Of a stretch of 64,000 nt of DNA, positions 25,714 to 33,109 are shown one piece after another. The stretch lies in the NCBI GenBank assembly GCA_964512085.1, contig CAZEIU010000002.1:4879-68878 (forward strand), written 5' to 3'. The position numbers were made by a program, and so were the translations under genes. The stretch is from JAUPVL01 sp964512085. Its GTDB lineage: Bacteria > Patescibacteriota > Saccharimonadia > CAILAD01 > BJGX01. Below the pieces are notes generated by a model. The model was not told where the DNA came from. It worked only from the letters and a program-made list of their open reading frames with translations, and searched no databases. Each line of letters begins with the position of its first letter. The stretch's first letter is position 1.

Positions 25714-26913
25714 TTAGTTAGAATTCATGTGTTCTAGAGCTCTCTCTACATAATGCTCTACAGTAGAAATTCCGTCTGATCGACCAAGGGCGCGGGGGTC
25801 TCCCACGGCACCGGGTCCGGCAAACCACGCAACAGCTACATCGTGCCAATTACCAAATCTGGAGTAGTACTCAGTCATCTTGTGGGCAACAACTCTATTT
25901 TGGTTGTCTGGCGATTGTTCGGCATCAGCTGGTAGGCCAGCTTCTTGAGCCCAGTTTGGCCAGTTGTCTGGCATAACTTGCCAACGGCCGTGAGCGCCAG
26001 TGGTGTCATTATGGGCTTCGTATCCACCTGCAGTATCAGATTCGTTGTAAGCAATAGCATCCATAAAGTCTAAAAGCTGCAAATTGAACTGATCGGCTAC
26101 AGCCGTGGGCGACACCGTAGTGCCGCTAGGCTGAAACAGCGGTCGATTGTCTGACACAGACCTACTACCACTAAAGCCGTTGGCTTGAGCGTGAGACTTG
26201 TCCCAGCCGTTTCGACAACTGTCATCTCCAAAACATCCACCCCAAGTTAAACCATTACTGCGTACTATTTGGCCATAAATTTGCCAGTAATGAATATCGT
26301 CTATAATTTGGCCGTTCTTAACGGGCCAAGCATCAAAAGCCAAGCCATAATTGTGAGCACTCTCGCCGGGTCCGGCTTGAGTATATTGCTGGCAATGGGG
26401 TTCGTCAGGAACTCGCCCAACAGCCTGTAGCGTTGTTGCTAGATCCGGTCTATTATACTCAAACTCGAGCTCATGAGCCTTGCTCTGAATCTGCTCGATA
26501 GATCGACAATGCCGATAAATCTGAGCTTGAGAGGCAATGCTACGATAACTACTAGTAATGTATAGCCTTGTACCGTCATTGGTAGCCTGCTCAAATTGAG
26601 TACGAATATTCTCAAACTTAGATTGCATCTCAGCTGTAAGACCATTAAGGCAGTAATCTTCGGTGCTCCAATCTGGTGCACCAGAAGTAGCGTTGCTACA
26701 GGTGCCATCGCTAGACGTATCGCCAGAAGGCGGTACATTTGGTTCGGCTACAGCCTCAGGATTGGCGTCAGAATGTCTACGTGGTTCGGCCTCGGAGACC
26801 TGAACGCCATTAGTGAAGCGCGAGACAGCAAAAAGAATAAGCAGAATAGGCAATACATATCTTAGTAACTTCATATTGCTATTGCTAGACGAAGAACTTC
26901 GATTTTCAGACAT
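25714..26913 (-). CDS. Two-domain peptidoglycan hydrolase: M15 peptidase plus lysozyme-like transglycosylase
   Basis: 399 residues. A Ser-rich start, one membrane helix (about 15-33) and a low-complexity linker (35-70) precede an M15/VanY-like domain (about 85-245) with SSYRS, the metal motif SAHNYGLAFDAW (H-x(6)-D) and YWQIYGQIVRSNGLTWGG. A second domain (about 275-399) is lysozyme/SLT-like: YNESDTAGGYEAHN with a candidate catalytic Glu, HGRWQVMPDNW and AVAWFAGPGA. One protein could thus cut both the stem peptide and the glycan strand. It starts 1 base after the stop of the upstream membrane-protein gene, implying translational coupling. Confidence 0.82.
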   Translation of the reverse strand: MSENRSSSSSNSNMKLLRYVLPILLILFAVSRFTNGVQVSEAEPRRHSDANPEAVAEPNVPPSGDTSSDGTCSNATSGAPDWSTEDYCLNGLTAEMQSKFENIRTQFEQATNDGTRLYITSSYRSIASQAQIYRHCRSIEQIQSKAHELEFEYNRPDLATTLQAVGRVPDEPHCQQYTQAGPGESAHNYGLAFDAWPVKNGQIIDDIHYWQIYGQIVRSNGLTWGGCFGDDSCRNGWDKSHAQANGFSGSRSVSDNRPLFQPSGTTVSPTAVADQFNLQLLDFMDAIAYNESDTAGGYEAHNDTTGAHGRWQVMPDNWPNWAQEAGLPADAEQSPDNQNRVVAHKMTEYYSRFGNWHDVAVAWFAGPGAVGDPRALGRSDGISTVEHYVERALEHMNSN

Positions 26914-26914
26914 A

Positions 26915-27529
26915 TCAATCAGTCTGCATTGGCAATGCTAGGGCTGGATCAACACTATTGTCGCTACGCGAGAACTTGTTGCGAACGAAGGCAATTGGTC
27001 TTGGCTCCCAATCCTCATCGGGCGAAATTGCCTTAATGCCATGAATCAGCACTAGATCGTTAAACGAGCAAAACATCACTACCGTAAGCCACAGCACAAG
27101 CCACTGAATACTAAACTCGTGCGGAAAAAGATTAATTGGCTTTTCACCTGGTAGCCACTTGAGTACAATCGATCCATCAAAAAGGGCGTCGATAGTAAAG
27201 AATAGAGCAAATACCATAGTGGCAAGCCTACGCTGTACCTCGGGCATCTCTTTATTGGCAATCCAAATTACGCCAATAAAAGTCTGAATACCAGACATTA
27301 CGATACTCATTACCAAAGTAATTGTAGTGGGCTCTACTCGGTATCCACCGGCTCGCACTGGCGTCTTAATAATGGTATTAAGCGCAGCCGAACCGACAAA
27401 GACATCGAGCCAAATCAGACCAATAATCACTGCCAAAATAATTGGGTATCTCGAAATTTTAATAATCATACGACAAAACCAACCAAAAAACGGACCAGTA
27501 CCCAATACACTTTTGTTGCTGGTACTCAT
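26915..27529 (-). CDS. Four-helix membrane protein upstream of the hydrolase
   Basis: About 204 residues from ATG 27529 (an ATG 16 codons upstream lacks an SD; AAGAGAG lies before 27529). About four hydrophobic helices, a charged loop, and a polar C-terminus (WEPRPIAFVRNKFSRSDNS). TGA stop, then one base, then the hydrolase ATG, so the proteins are made together and may form a complex; the membrane protein could restrain or position the hydrolase. No family recognised. Confidence 0.6.
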   Translation of the reverse strand: MSTSNKSVLGTGPFFGWFCRMIIKISRYPIILAVIIGLIWLDVFVGSAALNTIIKTPVRAGGYRVEPTTITLVMSIVMSGIQTFIGVIWIANKEMPEVQRRLATMVFALFFTIDALFDGSIVLKWLPGEKPINLFPHEFSIQWLVLWLTVVMFCSFNDLVLIHGIKAISPDEDWEPRPIAFVRNKFSRSDNSVDPALALPMQTD

Positions 27530-27602
27530 GTTCTGCTCTCTTTCTTGGAGTCGATGACATGCTCTTTGAGCCCTCAAATAAATAGGGCAAAAAGTCTTCG
27601 CT

Positions 27603-27631
27603 ATATTATCATAATAAGGTCAAATAGTCAA
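27603..27631 (-). promoter_or_regulatory. Promoter of the membrane protein-hydrolase operon
   Basis: On the minus strand TTGACT (27626-27631), a 17-base spacer and TAATAT (27603-27608). It directly abuts the stop codon of the preceding gene. The leader holds a hairpin, GCCCT/AGGGC, at about 27575-27593. Confidence 0.65.
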
Positions 27632-28018
27632 CTATTTGGCAGCTTCGGGCTTGCCAATTTTGGCGCTTAGTACTACAGCTCTAGTTTCGCCCAAGTCGTC
27701 GGTTACTTGAGTGGCATTAGTTTCTCGATAGTGACTTATGAGGTAGTGACTCAATATCTCTTGAAGATCCTTGAGCTTTATTCTTTCGTCATCAAGATCG
27801 GCACTGACTTTTTGGTAATCTTTATCATCGAGCAAAGCTTTTTTGGCAGCCAAACGTTTTTCGCTTAAGGCCTTTATTTCGTCGGCTAAACGCTTGTATT
27901 CATCGTTTTGTTCCATTACGTCTTTGAGCTGTTCACGCAGGGTTTTGACATTATTTTGAGCCTCTCGTATCTCGGGCATTAAGTGCTGAATTGCTTCAAG
28001 CGGTGTGCGGTCTTCTAT
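27632..28018 (-). CDS. Small coiled-coil protein, possible ATA start
   Basis: Up to 128 residues, almost wholly helical and charged (heptad-like EQLKDVMEQNDEYKRLADEIKALSEKRLAAKK), ending in a short Ala/Val-rich tail. No membrane segment. The first ATG (27979) has no SD. GGAGG at 28024-28028 lies 5 bases before an in-frame ATA (28016-28018), and the 13 codons between ATA and ATG encode a plausible amphipathic start (EDRTPLEAIQHL). An AUA start is therefore possible; the conservative start is 27979. Function unknown; a structural or nucleoid-type role cannot be told. Confidence 0.5.
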   Translation of the reverse strand: MEDRTPLEAIQHLMPEIREAQNNVKTLREQLKDVMEQNDEYKRLADEIKALSEKRLAAKKALLDDKDYQKVSADLDDERIKLKDLQEILSHYLISHYRETNATQVTDDLGETRAVVLSAKIGKPEAAK

Positions 28019-28100
28019 GGCATCCTCCTAAATAAGTTATGTATAAGAATTTGATTATAGCAACTGAGCAGTTGCTACTCAATACTTATACTGCTAAAGC

Positions 28101-28129
28101 TTGCAAATATAATACAACTAGTATATAAT
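28101..28129 (+). promoter_or_regulatory. Promoter of the zinc-ribbon protein gene
   Basis: TTGCAA (28101-28106), a 17-base spacer and consensus TATAAT (28124-28129). The 5' end of the leader holds GGCAATTCGCA (28133-28143), also found at the start of the 56532 gene leader. Confidence 0.65.
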
Positions 28130-28174
28130 GTGGGCAATTCGCACCTTGCAAAAAATTCGACCAAAGGAGTGGGA

Positions 28175-28540
28175 ATGAGTAGCATTAGAGCTTCGTGCCC
28201 AAACTGCAACGAAGTTGAATTTACTACTCAAGATATCGTTGTAAGTCTAGTTTGTCTAGATAATGGCGAAGGTATTTACAAATTTGTATGTCCAGAATGT
28301 GGCCTGTCTGTCTCAAAGTCGGCATCGGCGCGCACCATCGATCTATTGGTAGCAGCTGGAGTCGAAGTTCAAGGCACGGTTGACAAGTGGACCAAAAAGA
28401 ATCAATATCCAGAACATTTGCATCCTAGCCAAATAAACAAACCGCCAATTGACCTGCAGGATGTAATCTTATTTGAGTCTCTTCTTGATGCAGAAGATGA
28501 AACAGTTTGGTTTAATGAATTAATTGATAGTCTAGAATAA
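28175..28540 (+). CDS. Small zinc-ribbon protein
   Basis: 121 residues from ATG 28175, chosen because AAAGGAG sits 8 bases before it; an upstream in-frame ATG overlaps the -10. Two knuckles, CPNC (about 8-11) and CPEC (about 39-42), form a four-Cys zinc ribbon with a beta hairpin between. The C-terminal half is acidic and helical. Similar ribbons occur in small actinobacterial proteins of unknown role. Possible DNA-, RNA- or protein-binding adaptor. Single-gene unit with its own promoter and terminator. Confidence 0.65.
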   Translation: MSSIRASCPNCNEVEFTTQDIVVSLVCLDNGEGIYKFVCPECGLSVSKSASARTIDLLVAAGVEVQGTVDKWTKKNQYPEHLHPSQINKPPIDLQDVILFESLLDAEDETVWFNELIDSLE

Positions 28541-28543
28541 TTT

Positions 28544-28571
28544 ACCCTTATCAAAATTGATAAGGGTTTTT
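28544..28571 (+). terminator. Intrinsic terminator
   Basis: ACCCTTATC (28544-28552) pairs with GATAAGGGT (28559-28567), followed by a T run. It ends the zinc-ribbon gene. Confidence 0.85.
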
Positions 28572-28576
28572 ACTTA

Positions 28577-29275
28577 CTAAATCCTAGCTTGGGCTTTGCG
28601 AGCGATTGCCATAATAGTCTCTACGTCATCGGTGATGGTATATAGGCTAGTGTCCTCGGGGTCGATAGTTTGCATGTCTTCGGCCAGCATTTGCGAGCGG
28701 TGTAAGCCCATATCTATAGGCTCCCAAAACTTAGCACCAACGCATACAATCGGAACTTGGTGAATTTTTTGGTTTTGAACCAATGTTAATATTTCATAAA
28801 ACTCGTCTAATGTACCAAAACCACCCGGAAAAAATATATACATTCGGGCCGAAAAAGCCAGCGCGACCTTTCGAGTAAAAAAGTAATGAAAGGGTATAGA
28901 GGCGGTTTGGTATTTATTAGCAGCTTGCTCGTGTGGCAATTGGATATTTAGCCCTAGAGAGTGTCCACCGGCTTCTTGAGCGCCACGGTTGGCGGCTTCC
29001 ATTATGCCCGGACCGCCACCGGTAAGGATTGTGTAGTTAAGCTCTTTTACTAATCTCGAGGCTAATTCGCGAGCTTTTATGTATAGGGGGTTTTCGGCTG
29101 TAAAACGAGACGATCCAAATATAGTTATTTTTTTGGGGTAACGGGAGATTATGCTTAAGCCTTGAGTAATTTCTTCGTTGATAAGACAAATTTTTGACTC
29201 CGTAGAATCGGTATTATTGGGGTCGCAAGCATGCATTATTTCATCGAGAGTATGGGCTTTGGCGATATCCTTCAT
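28577..29275 (-). CDS. LOG-family (TIGR00730-like) nucleotide-binding protein
   Basis: 232 residues from ATG 29275. The Rossmann-like fold shows ITIFGSSRF, LTGGGPGIMEAANRGA and PGGFGTLDEFYE, the signature of LOG/'lysine decarboxylase-like' phosphoribohydrolases, which release bases from nucleoside monophosphates. An upstream in-frame start at 29323 lies before the promoter and is rejected. The promoter (TTGGCA-17-TACAAT, 29283-29311) places transcription at the ATG, so the mRNA is leaderless. Divergent from the DGQHR gene. Confidence 0.88.
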   Translation of the reverse strand: MKDIAKAHTLDEIMHACDPNNTDSTESKICLINEEITQGLSIISRYPKKITIFGSSRFTAENPLYIKARELASRLVKELNYTILTGGGPGIMEAANRGAQEAGGHSLGLNIQLPHEQAANKYQTASIPFHYFFTRKVALAFSARMYIFFPGGFGTLDEFYEILTLVQNQKIHQVPIVCVGAKFWEPIDMGLHRSQMLAEDMQTIDPEDTSLYTITDDVETIMAIARKAQARI

Positions 29276-29282
29276 ATTTATA

Positions 29283-29311
29283 ATTGTAATGCTTAATATT
29301 ATGGTTGCCAA
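29283..29311 (-). promoter_or_regulatory. Leaderless promoter of the LOG gene
   Basis: Minus strand TTGGCA (29306-29311), 17-base spacer, TACAAT (29283-29288), then 7 bases to the ATG at 29275. The best-supported leaderless case in the window because both hexamers are clear. Confidence 0.7.
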
Positions 29312-29316
29312 GTGAA

Positions 29317-29345
29317 TTGACAAATATAGGATATTCTGATAACAT
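29317..29345 (+). promoter_or_regulatory. Promoter of the DGQHR gene
   Basis: TTGACA (29317-29322), a 17-base spacer and TAACAT (29340-29345), back to back with the LOG promoter. Confidence 0.75.
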
Positions 29346-29349
29346 TCCT

Positions 29350-29463
29350 AAGACGCCACGACAGGTGTGGGCTGGTAAAGCACGTTCACTCAGCTGCTTG
29401 TAAAACCATCCATGCGCACTTTGTCTTGGTAGGTAGTACCCTACAGTTCGATGGAGGATCGAA
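29350..29463 (+). promoter_or_regulatory. Structured 5' leader with the SD in a hairpin loop
   Basis: By eye the leader folds into AAGAC (29350-29354) with GTCTT (29423-29427) enclosing two arms: CCAC (29356-29359)/GTGG (29367-29370), and AAGCA (29378-29382)/TGCTT (29395-29399) extended by GGT/ACC. Then come GTAGG (29429-29433)/CCTAC (29440-29444), and finally TTCGAT (29447-29452)/ATCGAA (29458-29463) with GGAGG as its 5-base loop and the A of AUG in the stem. It could be a riboswitch-like or protein-bound control element. The outer helix depends on the exact transcript start. Confidence 0.45.
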
Positions 29464-30497
29464 TGGGTAAGGAAGAAGTTCAGAGGTTCAAGTTCAATCT
29501 GCTTACTCAACGTTCTATTCCGGTCTATTCTTTTGTAATGAGCGCTAATGATTTGATTAATCTTGCCCGTGTTGATAGGTTTGGCGAGTCCTCGGACGGC
29601 GTAAACCGTAAGCTCAATGAAAAGCACGCTCTCGATATTGCTCAGGCGATGATTGACGGCGAAGCCGCCATGATGCTTGATGCTATCTGTGGCGACTTGC
29701 AGGGTAATTGGGAAATCTCTAACGGATTCTTGGTGCCTAGTGAAGATGCATTTTTGTCTATCGACGATGGCCAGCACCGTTGGTATGCAGTGACGGAGCT
29801 TCTTGTGCCCGAAGAGCGGGAACGCTGGAGCTTTAACGTTGTTGCAACCATGGGTCTTGATCTGGTTACTCGACTGAGGATCTTTCGACAGCAGAAGATG
29901 CGCAAGCCAATCGATTCTCGACTGGATCTTGCTCAGCGTCATGTACTCGATGAGTGGCGTAGTGAGGCCGAGAGAGAAGCCTACAATCTTATTCTGGTAC
30001 TTAACTCTGAGACTGGATCGCCTCTCAAGGGCATGATCGTACTCGAGGAGACTGTTAAGCGCCCCTACGAACATCAGCATCGTGTGGCAGGTATTAACGC
30101 CAATGGTTTGTGGCAGAGTATGAAGTCGGTTATGGGTAAAAACTCACCGCTTTTCTCTCTTTCGATTGAGAAGCGCGTAGAGGTTATTCGTAACATGATT
30201 TTGTTGGCTTCGGAAACCTGGCCTACAGCGTGGGGATCTGATGAGCACATTCTATCTACTGCACGCGGCATTAACGCCGTGCTGATGCTGATGGTTTCTA
30301 GCCCAGAGTTCCGTGGCGTAATTGGTGATGATTTCAGGGTTGAATCCCTGCGTAGAGCTTTTCAGATGGCCAAGCGCTTTAGCTGGAAAGCTTCTGCTCA
30401 TAAAAACGCCAGCGTGCGTGAAATTACCGACGGTCTAAATCAGGCCATTAAGTCTGGTCGTGCCCGCCAGGGTACTGCCGATACGATTTTAGCCTAG
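29463..30497 (+). CDS. DGQHR-motif protein (DndB-like domain)
   Basis: 344 residues. The centre carries SIDDGQHRWYAV (about residues 97-108), the DGQHR signature of a domain found in DndB-like regulators of DNA phosphorothioation and in many mobile-element proteins. Around it are features of a ParB-like fold: HALDIAQAMIDG and a later RIFRQQKMRKP. The second half is helical. ATG 29463 is preferred over an ATG at 29451 that overlaps the SD. A sample stretch, 29821-29880, is 50% GC, against about 27% for 40321-40380 in uppS, hinting at transfer. No dnd genes are nearby, so a phosphorothioation role is not supported. Confidence 0.75.
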   Translation: MGKEEVQRFKFNLLTQRSIPVYSFVMSANDLINLARVDRFGESSDGVNRKLNEKHALDIAQAMIDGEAAMMLDAICGDLQGNWEISNGFLVPSEDAFLSIDDGQHRWYAVTELLVPEERERWSFNVVATMGLDLVTRLRIFRQQKMRKPIDSRLDLAQRHVLDEWRSEAEREAYNLILVLNSETGSPLKGMIVLEETVKRPYEHQHRVAGINANGLWQSMKSVMGKNSPLFSLSIEKRVEVIRNMILLASETWPTAWGSDEHILSTARGINAVLMLMVSSPEFRGVIGDDFRVESLRRAFQMAKRFSWKASAHKNASVREITDGLNQAIKSGRARQGTADTILA

Positions 30498-30511
30498 TAG
30501 TTACATTACCA

Positions 30512-30537
30512 AGCTCTCCCTTTTGGAGGGCTTTTTA
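30512..30537 (+). terminator. Intrinsic terminator
   Basis: AGCTCTCC (30512-30519) pairs with GGAGGGCT (30525-30532), followed by a T run. It separates the DGQHR gene from the next gene. Confidence 0.85.
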
Positions 30538-30554
30538 CTTATAAGTTAATTTAT

Positions 30555-30583
30555 TTGACCATTAAGCTAATAATTGTTAGAAT
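30555..30583 (+). promoter_or_regulatory. Promoter of the 445-residue protein gene
   Basis: TTGACC (30555-30560), a 17-base spacer and TAGAAT (30578-30583). Confidence 0.7.
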
Positions 30584-30605
30584 ACCTGTCGGGTTGTACC
30601 TTGAA

Positions 30606-30618
30606 CCTCGATTGGAGG
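30606..30618 (+). promoter_or_regulatory. SD-sequestering hairpin
   Basis: CCTC (30606-30609) can pair with GAGG (30615-30618) of the SD across a 5-base loop, 7 bases before the TTG start. Confidence 0.35.
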
Positions 30619-30625
30619 ACGGAAC

Positions 30626-31963
30626 TTGCGAGAAACTGCCGGAAAGGCTTTTGCTCGTAAATATTTCTTTGAGTGCTATTTACCGGGCGTGATGTCGCCT
30701 CACACCTTAAGGAACAGTAATTTTCTTTTGCTTCTAGGAGAAGACTTTAGAGAATTACCGCATCTCAAGGCGCTTGATATTGAGCCTTATAGAGTATTTT
30801 CGGTAGAAAGAGATCTCGATGTTTTTCAAAGACAAAAAGCCATAAACCAAAAAGACGATCTTGGTTTTGCTCTTTATTATGGTGAATTGGCTGATTACAT
30901 CAGAAGTTATATGTTCACCAATCATCAAATTTCGGTTCTCAATCTAGATATCTGTGGGTCTTTTATGAACGGAATTGATCCTGTTATGGGTAAGCTTTTG
31001 CACTTTGCTAGACGAAATTCTAGCACTGTAATGGCGACCTACTCTAGTGCGGGCCGAGACAAGCCAATGCTAGAAGAAGGGGTGAAGGCGTTAATTCTAC
31101 TTATGTGGTTAGCACCTAGCGCTGTAGAGCGGCTTGTTCAAACAATGTACGATTCTTACGCTGTCGAAAATTTTGCTGGGCAAAAGAGTGCTACCGAAGA
31201 TCTTTGTAAAAATATGGTGCTACGTCACATGTACTGGCTCAATTCTTACCTTCACCACGTTCTAATAGGTAGTTACGAATTGGGCTATATAACAGAAGAC
31301 GAAATACAGGCTGCTTTTAATGAGCACAGGCAACTATGGTTAGATTTTGTGGAGTATCAAGGCGAAGAACCAATCACTTTTGGCGATATCATTGAATTTA
31401 CGGATAGCTACAAAAGACCACAATTTCAAGATGTAAATGTCGATATGAGCTTTGGTGACGTACAGCTAATGTCGTATTCTGCAAACCAAAGCTTTTTTCA
31501 AAACTGTTATTTTGTTACTTTTGAATGTAGCGGAGATTTGATTCCATTGCAGACTTGGTTGGTAGAAACAGCACTGTTAATGCGCCGTAATGAAGTTTTG
31601 GTGGTAGATGCAATGGGTAACTACTGCCTTAACCCTATAGCGGTTGAGTCGTTATATAAGGTTGTGCTATGGAAAAACAAATTTGGTAAACCTAGCATGG
31701 TACTGCCGACAATTCCACCCAATGCAAAAACATCTACTGATCTAGTTAAAATTAAGCCCGTTAATTCTGAAAGAAAAAGCAGGCCAAATGATCGTACAGC
31801 AGTAGATAATATTAGCGAAAAGCAAGCCAGAACAATTAGGGCAATGGCACGCAAAGGTTTAAATTCTAATCAAATTTGTGCCAAAATGGGCTTAAGAGAG
31901 GAGCTACTCCCAAACATCCGTGCCTATATGGCTGCCGTAACAAAGGCCTCTAGTAAACACTGA
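30626..31963 (+). CDS. Unrecognised protein with Rossmann/methyltransferase-like N-half and C-terminal helix-turn-helix
   Basis: 445 residues, TTG start with GGAGG 7 bases upstream. The N-terminal 170 residues look like a Rossmann-type fold: FLLLLGEDFRELPHL, YRVFSVERD (acidic residue at a strand end, as in SAM-binding proteins), SVLNLDICGSF in the position of a catalytic strand, and TVMATYSSAGRD. This resembles three-Cys-motif-partner or phage methyltransferase-like proteins, but no clear GxGxG is present. A helical middle follows, and a C-terminal helix-turn-helix (about 397-440: ISEKQARTIRAMARKG, NSNQICAKMGL). It could be a DNA-acting enzyme or regulator. Function not assigned. Confidence 0.6.
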   Translation: MRETAGKAFARKYFFECYLPGVMSPHTLRNSNFLLLLGEDFRELPHLKALDIEPYRVFSVERDLDVFQRQKAINQKDDLGFALYYGELADYIRSYMFTNHQISVLNLDICGSFMNGIDPVMGKLLHFARRNSSTVMATYSSAGRDKPMLEEGVKALILLMWLAPSAVERLVQTMYDSYAVENFAGQKSATEDLCKNMVLRHMYWLNSYLHHVLIGSYELGYITEDEIQAAFNEHRQLWLDFVEYQGEEPITFGDIIEFTDSYKRPQFQDVNVDMSFGDVQLMSYSANQSFFQNCYFVTFECSGDLIPLQTWLVETALLMRRNEVLVVDAMGNYCLNPIAVESLYKVVLWKNKFGKPSMVLPTIPPNAKTSTDLVKIKPVNSERKSRPNDRTAVDNISEKQARTIRAMARKGLNSNQICAKMGLREELLPNIRAYMAAVTKASSKH

Positions 31964-31969
31964 TTTTAT

Positions 31970-31994
31970 CCCTCACCAAATGGTGGGGGTTTTT
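31970..31994 (+). terminator. Intrinsic terminator
   Basis: CCCTCACC (31970-31977) pairs with GGTGGGGG (31982-31989), followed by a T run. Confidence 0.85.
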
Positions 31995-32041
31995 ACTTAG
32001 CAAACACTACATGTAGTGCCAAAAAACATCACAAAGCACTA

Positions 32042-32071
32042 TTTACAAATGAATTTGTAGGGGTGTATAAT
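32042..32071 (+). promoter_or_regulatory. Promoter of the Cys micro-protein gene
   Basis: TTTACA (32042-32047), an 18-base spacer and TATAAT (32066-32071). The leader then has an 8-base perfect inverted repeat, TTTGTAAG (32090-32097) and CTTACAAA (32108-32115). Confidence 0.6.
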
Positions 32072-32152
32072 CATAAGCACGAACACAGTTTTGTAAGACC
32101 ACATAGACTTACAAAGGCAGTGAAAATAAAAATTAAAAGGAGGGTGTTAAAA

Positions 32153-32251
32153 GTGCCAGAACAAAATAAGATTAGTGACGAAGCTTGGGATAAACCAATG
32201 GTTTGCCCAATTGACCCCAAAGAATTGGCTGAGTGTGAGGCTTGCCAGTAA
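32153..32251 (+). CDS. 32-residue three-cysteine micro-protein
   Basis: GTG start at 32153, set by AAGGAGGG 8 bases upstream; in-frame upstream starts overlap the -10. The peptide ends with CPIDPKELAECEACQ, three Cys residues with a C-x-x-C pair, which could hold zinc together with an acidic ligand or a partner protein. A dedicated promoter, leader with inverted repeat, strong SD and strong terminator within 270 bases make it a credible gene despite its size. No family recognised. Confidence 0.6.
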   Translation: MPEQNKISDEAWDKPMVCPIDPKELAECEACQ

Positions 32252-32277
32252 AACGCAAAACATTGTTTATAATATAA

Positions 32278-32307
32278 AACCCGCTTAAACAAAAAGGCGG
32301 GTTTTTT
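32278..32307 (+). terminator. Intrinsic terminator of the micro-protein gene
   Basis: AACCCGC (32278-32284) pairs with GCGGGTT (32297-32303), followed by six T residues. Confidence 0.88.
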
Positions 32308-32331
32308 AATAGCCGATAATATATTAAATAA

Positions 32332-32358
32332 TAAAAAACCTCCACAAAAAGTGAAGGT
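32332..32358 (-). terminator. Intrinsic terminator of pyrF-pyrE
   Basis: ACCTCCAC (32338-32345) pairs with GTGAAGGT (32351-32358); the A run at 32333-32338 gives a U run on the minus strand. Confidence 0.8.
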
Positions 32359-32368
32359 AAACATATAT

Positions 32369-33109
32369 TTAAAGCAATTCTACAAATCCACCAGAATAGT
32401 TTGGATTATCTAGTTGCCATGCTTGTCCCTTGCCCAGAGCAGCATCTACGACCATTGGGACATTACTAGCACACAACGGGCATTCGCTAGCCTCGTATTG
32501 AGTCATATTGATATCAACTACTGCTGTAAAAACAGGTACACCTAAGTCGGTTGCAGTAACGCCCCCGCGGCTAACAAAACTGGCTACAGCAATTACGTTA
32601 CCACCAGCAGCTCTAACGCATTCGATGACTTCGCGAGTACTAGTGCCAGAGTTGAGAACATCTTCTACTACCAATACATCCATATCCTTACAAACTTCAG
32701 CAAAGCCAGTTCGCTCGAGTGCAAAGGTGCCACCTGCAAGCTTATCGGCAAAGACGTGTAATACTTGCGAGGGAGAGCTAAGACGAAATAGCGGATCAAC
32801 CCTTTCAAGACTCATAATTGACAATCGTTCATTGTATTGGCTGGCAACCATTAAGCCGAAGCTAATTGCGCCTACGGCAGGGTCGGCTACAACATTAGGA
32901 ATAGGTAGACCAGCTTTTTCGCAAGCCGTAGTAATTTGATGCGCAATAGCAATAATCGCATTAGGTTGGTACAAGACAGGGTCGACATTAATATACGCCG
33001 AGCCATGTTTGCCCGACTTGTAAACAAAGTGCTGGCCATCAAACACCAAACAGCCAAATTCAGATAACATATCAATTACCTCTTGCGATAAGGGTGATGC
33101 GCTATTCAT
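32369..33109 (-). CDS. pyrE: Orotate phosphoribosyltransferase
   Basis: 246 residues. The PRPP-binding loop VLVVEDVLNSGTSTRE (about 147-162) and the orotate region YKSGKHGSAYINVD are clear. The C-terminus carries CPLCASNVPM, seen in a longer OPRT subtype and possibly metal-binding. It converts orotate and PRPP to OMP. Its ATG overlaps the pyrF stop (ATGA), so the two enzymes are co-translated. No other de novo pyrimidine genes are in the window. Confidence 0.92.
   Translation of the reverse strand: MNSASPLSQEVIDMLSEFGCLVFDGQHFVYKSGKHGSAYINVDPVLYQPNAIIAIAHQITTACEKAGLPIPNVVADPAVGAISFGLMVASQYNERLSIMSLERVDPLFRLSSPSQVLHVFADKLAGGTFALERTGFAEVCKDMDVLVVEDVLNSGTSTREVIECVRAAGGNVIAVASFVSRGGVTATDLGVPVFTAVVDINMTQYEASECPLCASNVPMVVDAALGKGQAWQLDNPNYSGGFVELL

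Noticed and set aside
29241..30080. 279-codon minus-strand frame across the DGQHR gene and its leader
   Set aside because: It runs antisense to a gene with promoter, SD, DGQHR motif and terminator, and would overlap the LOG gene start; its sequence has no recognisable features.
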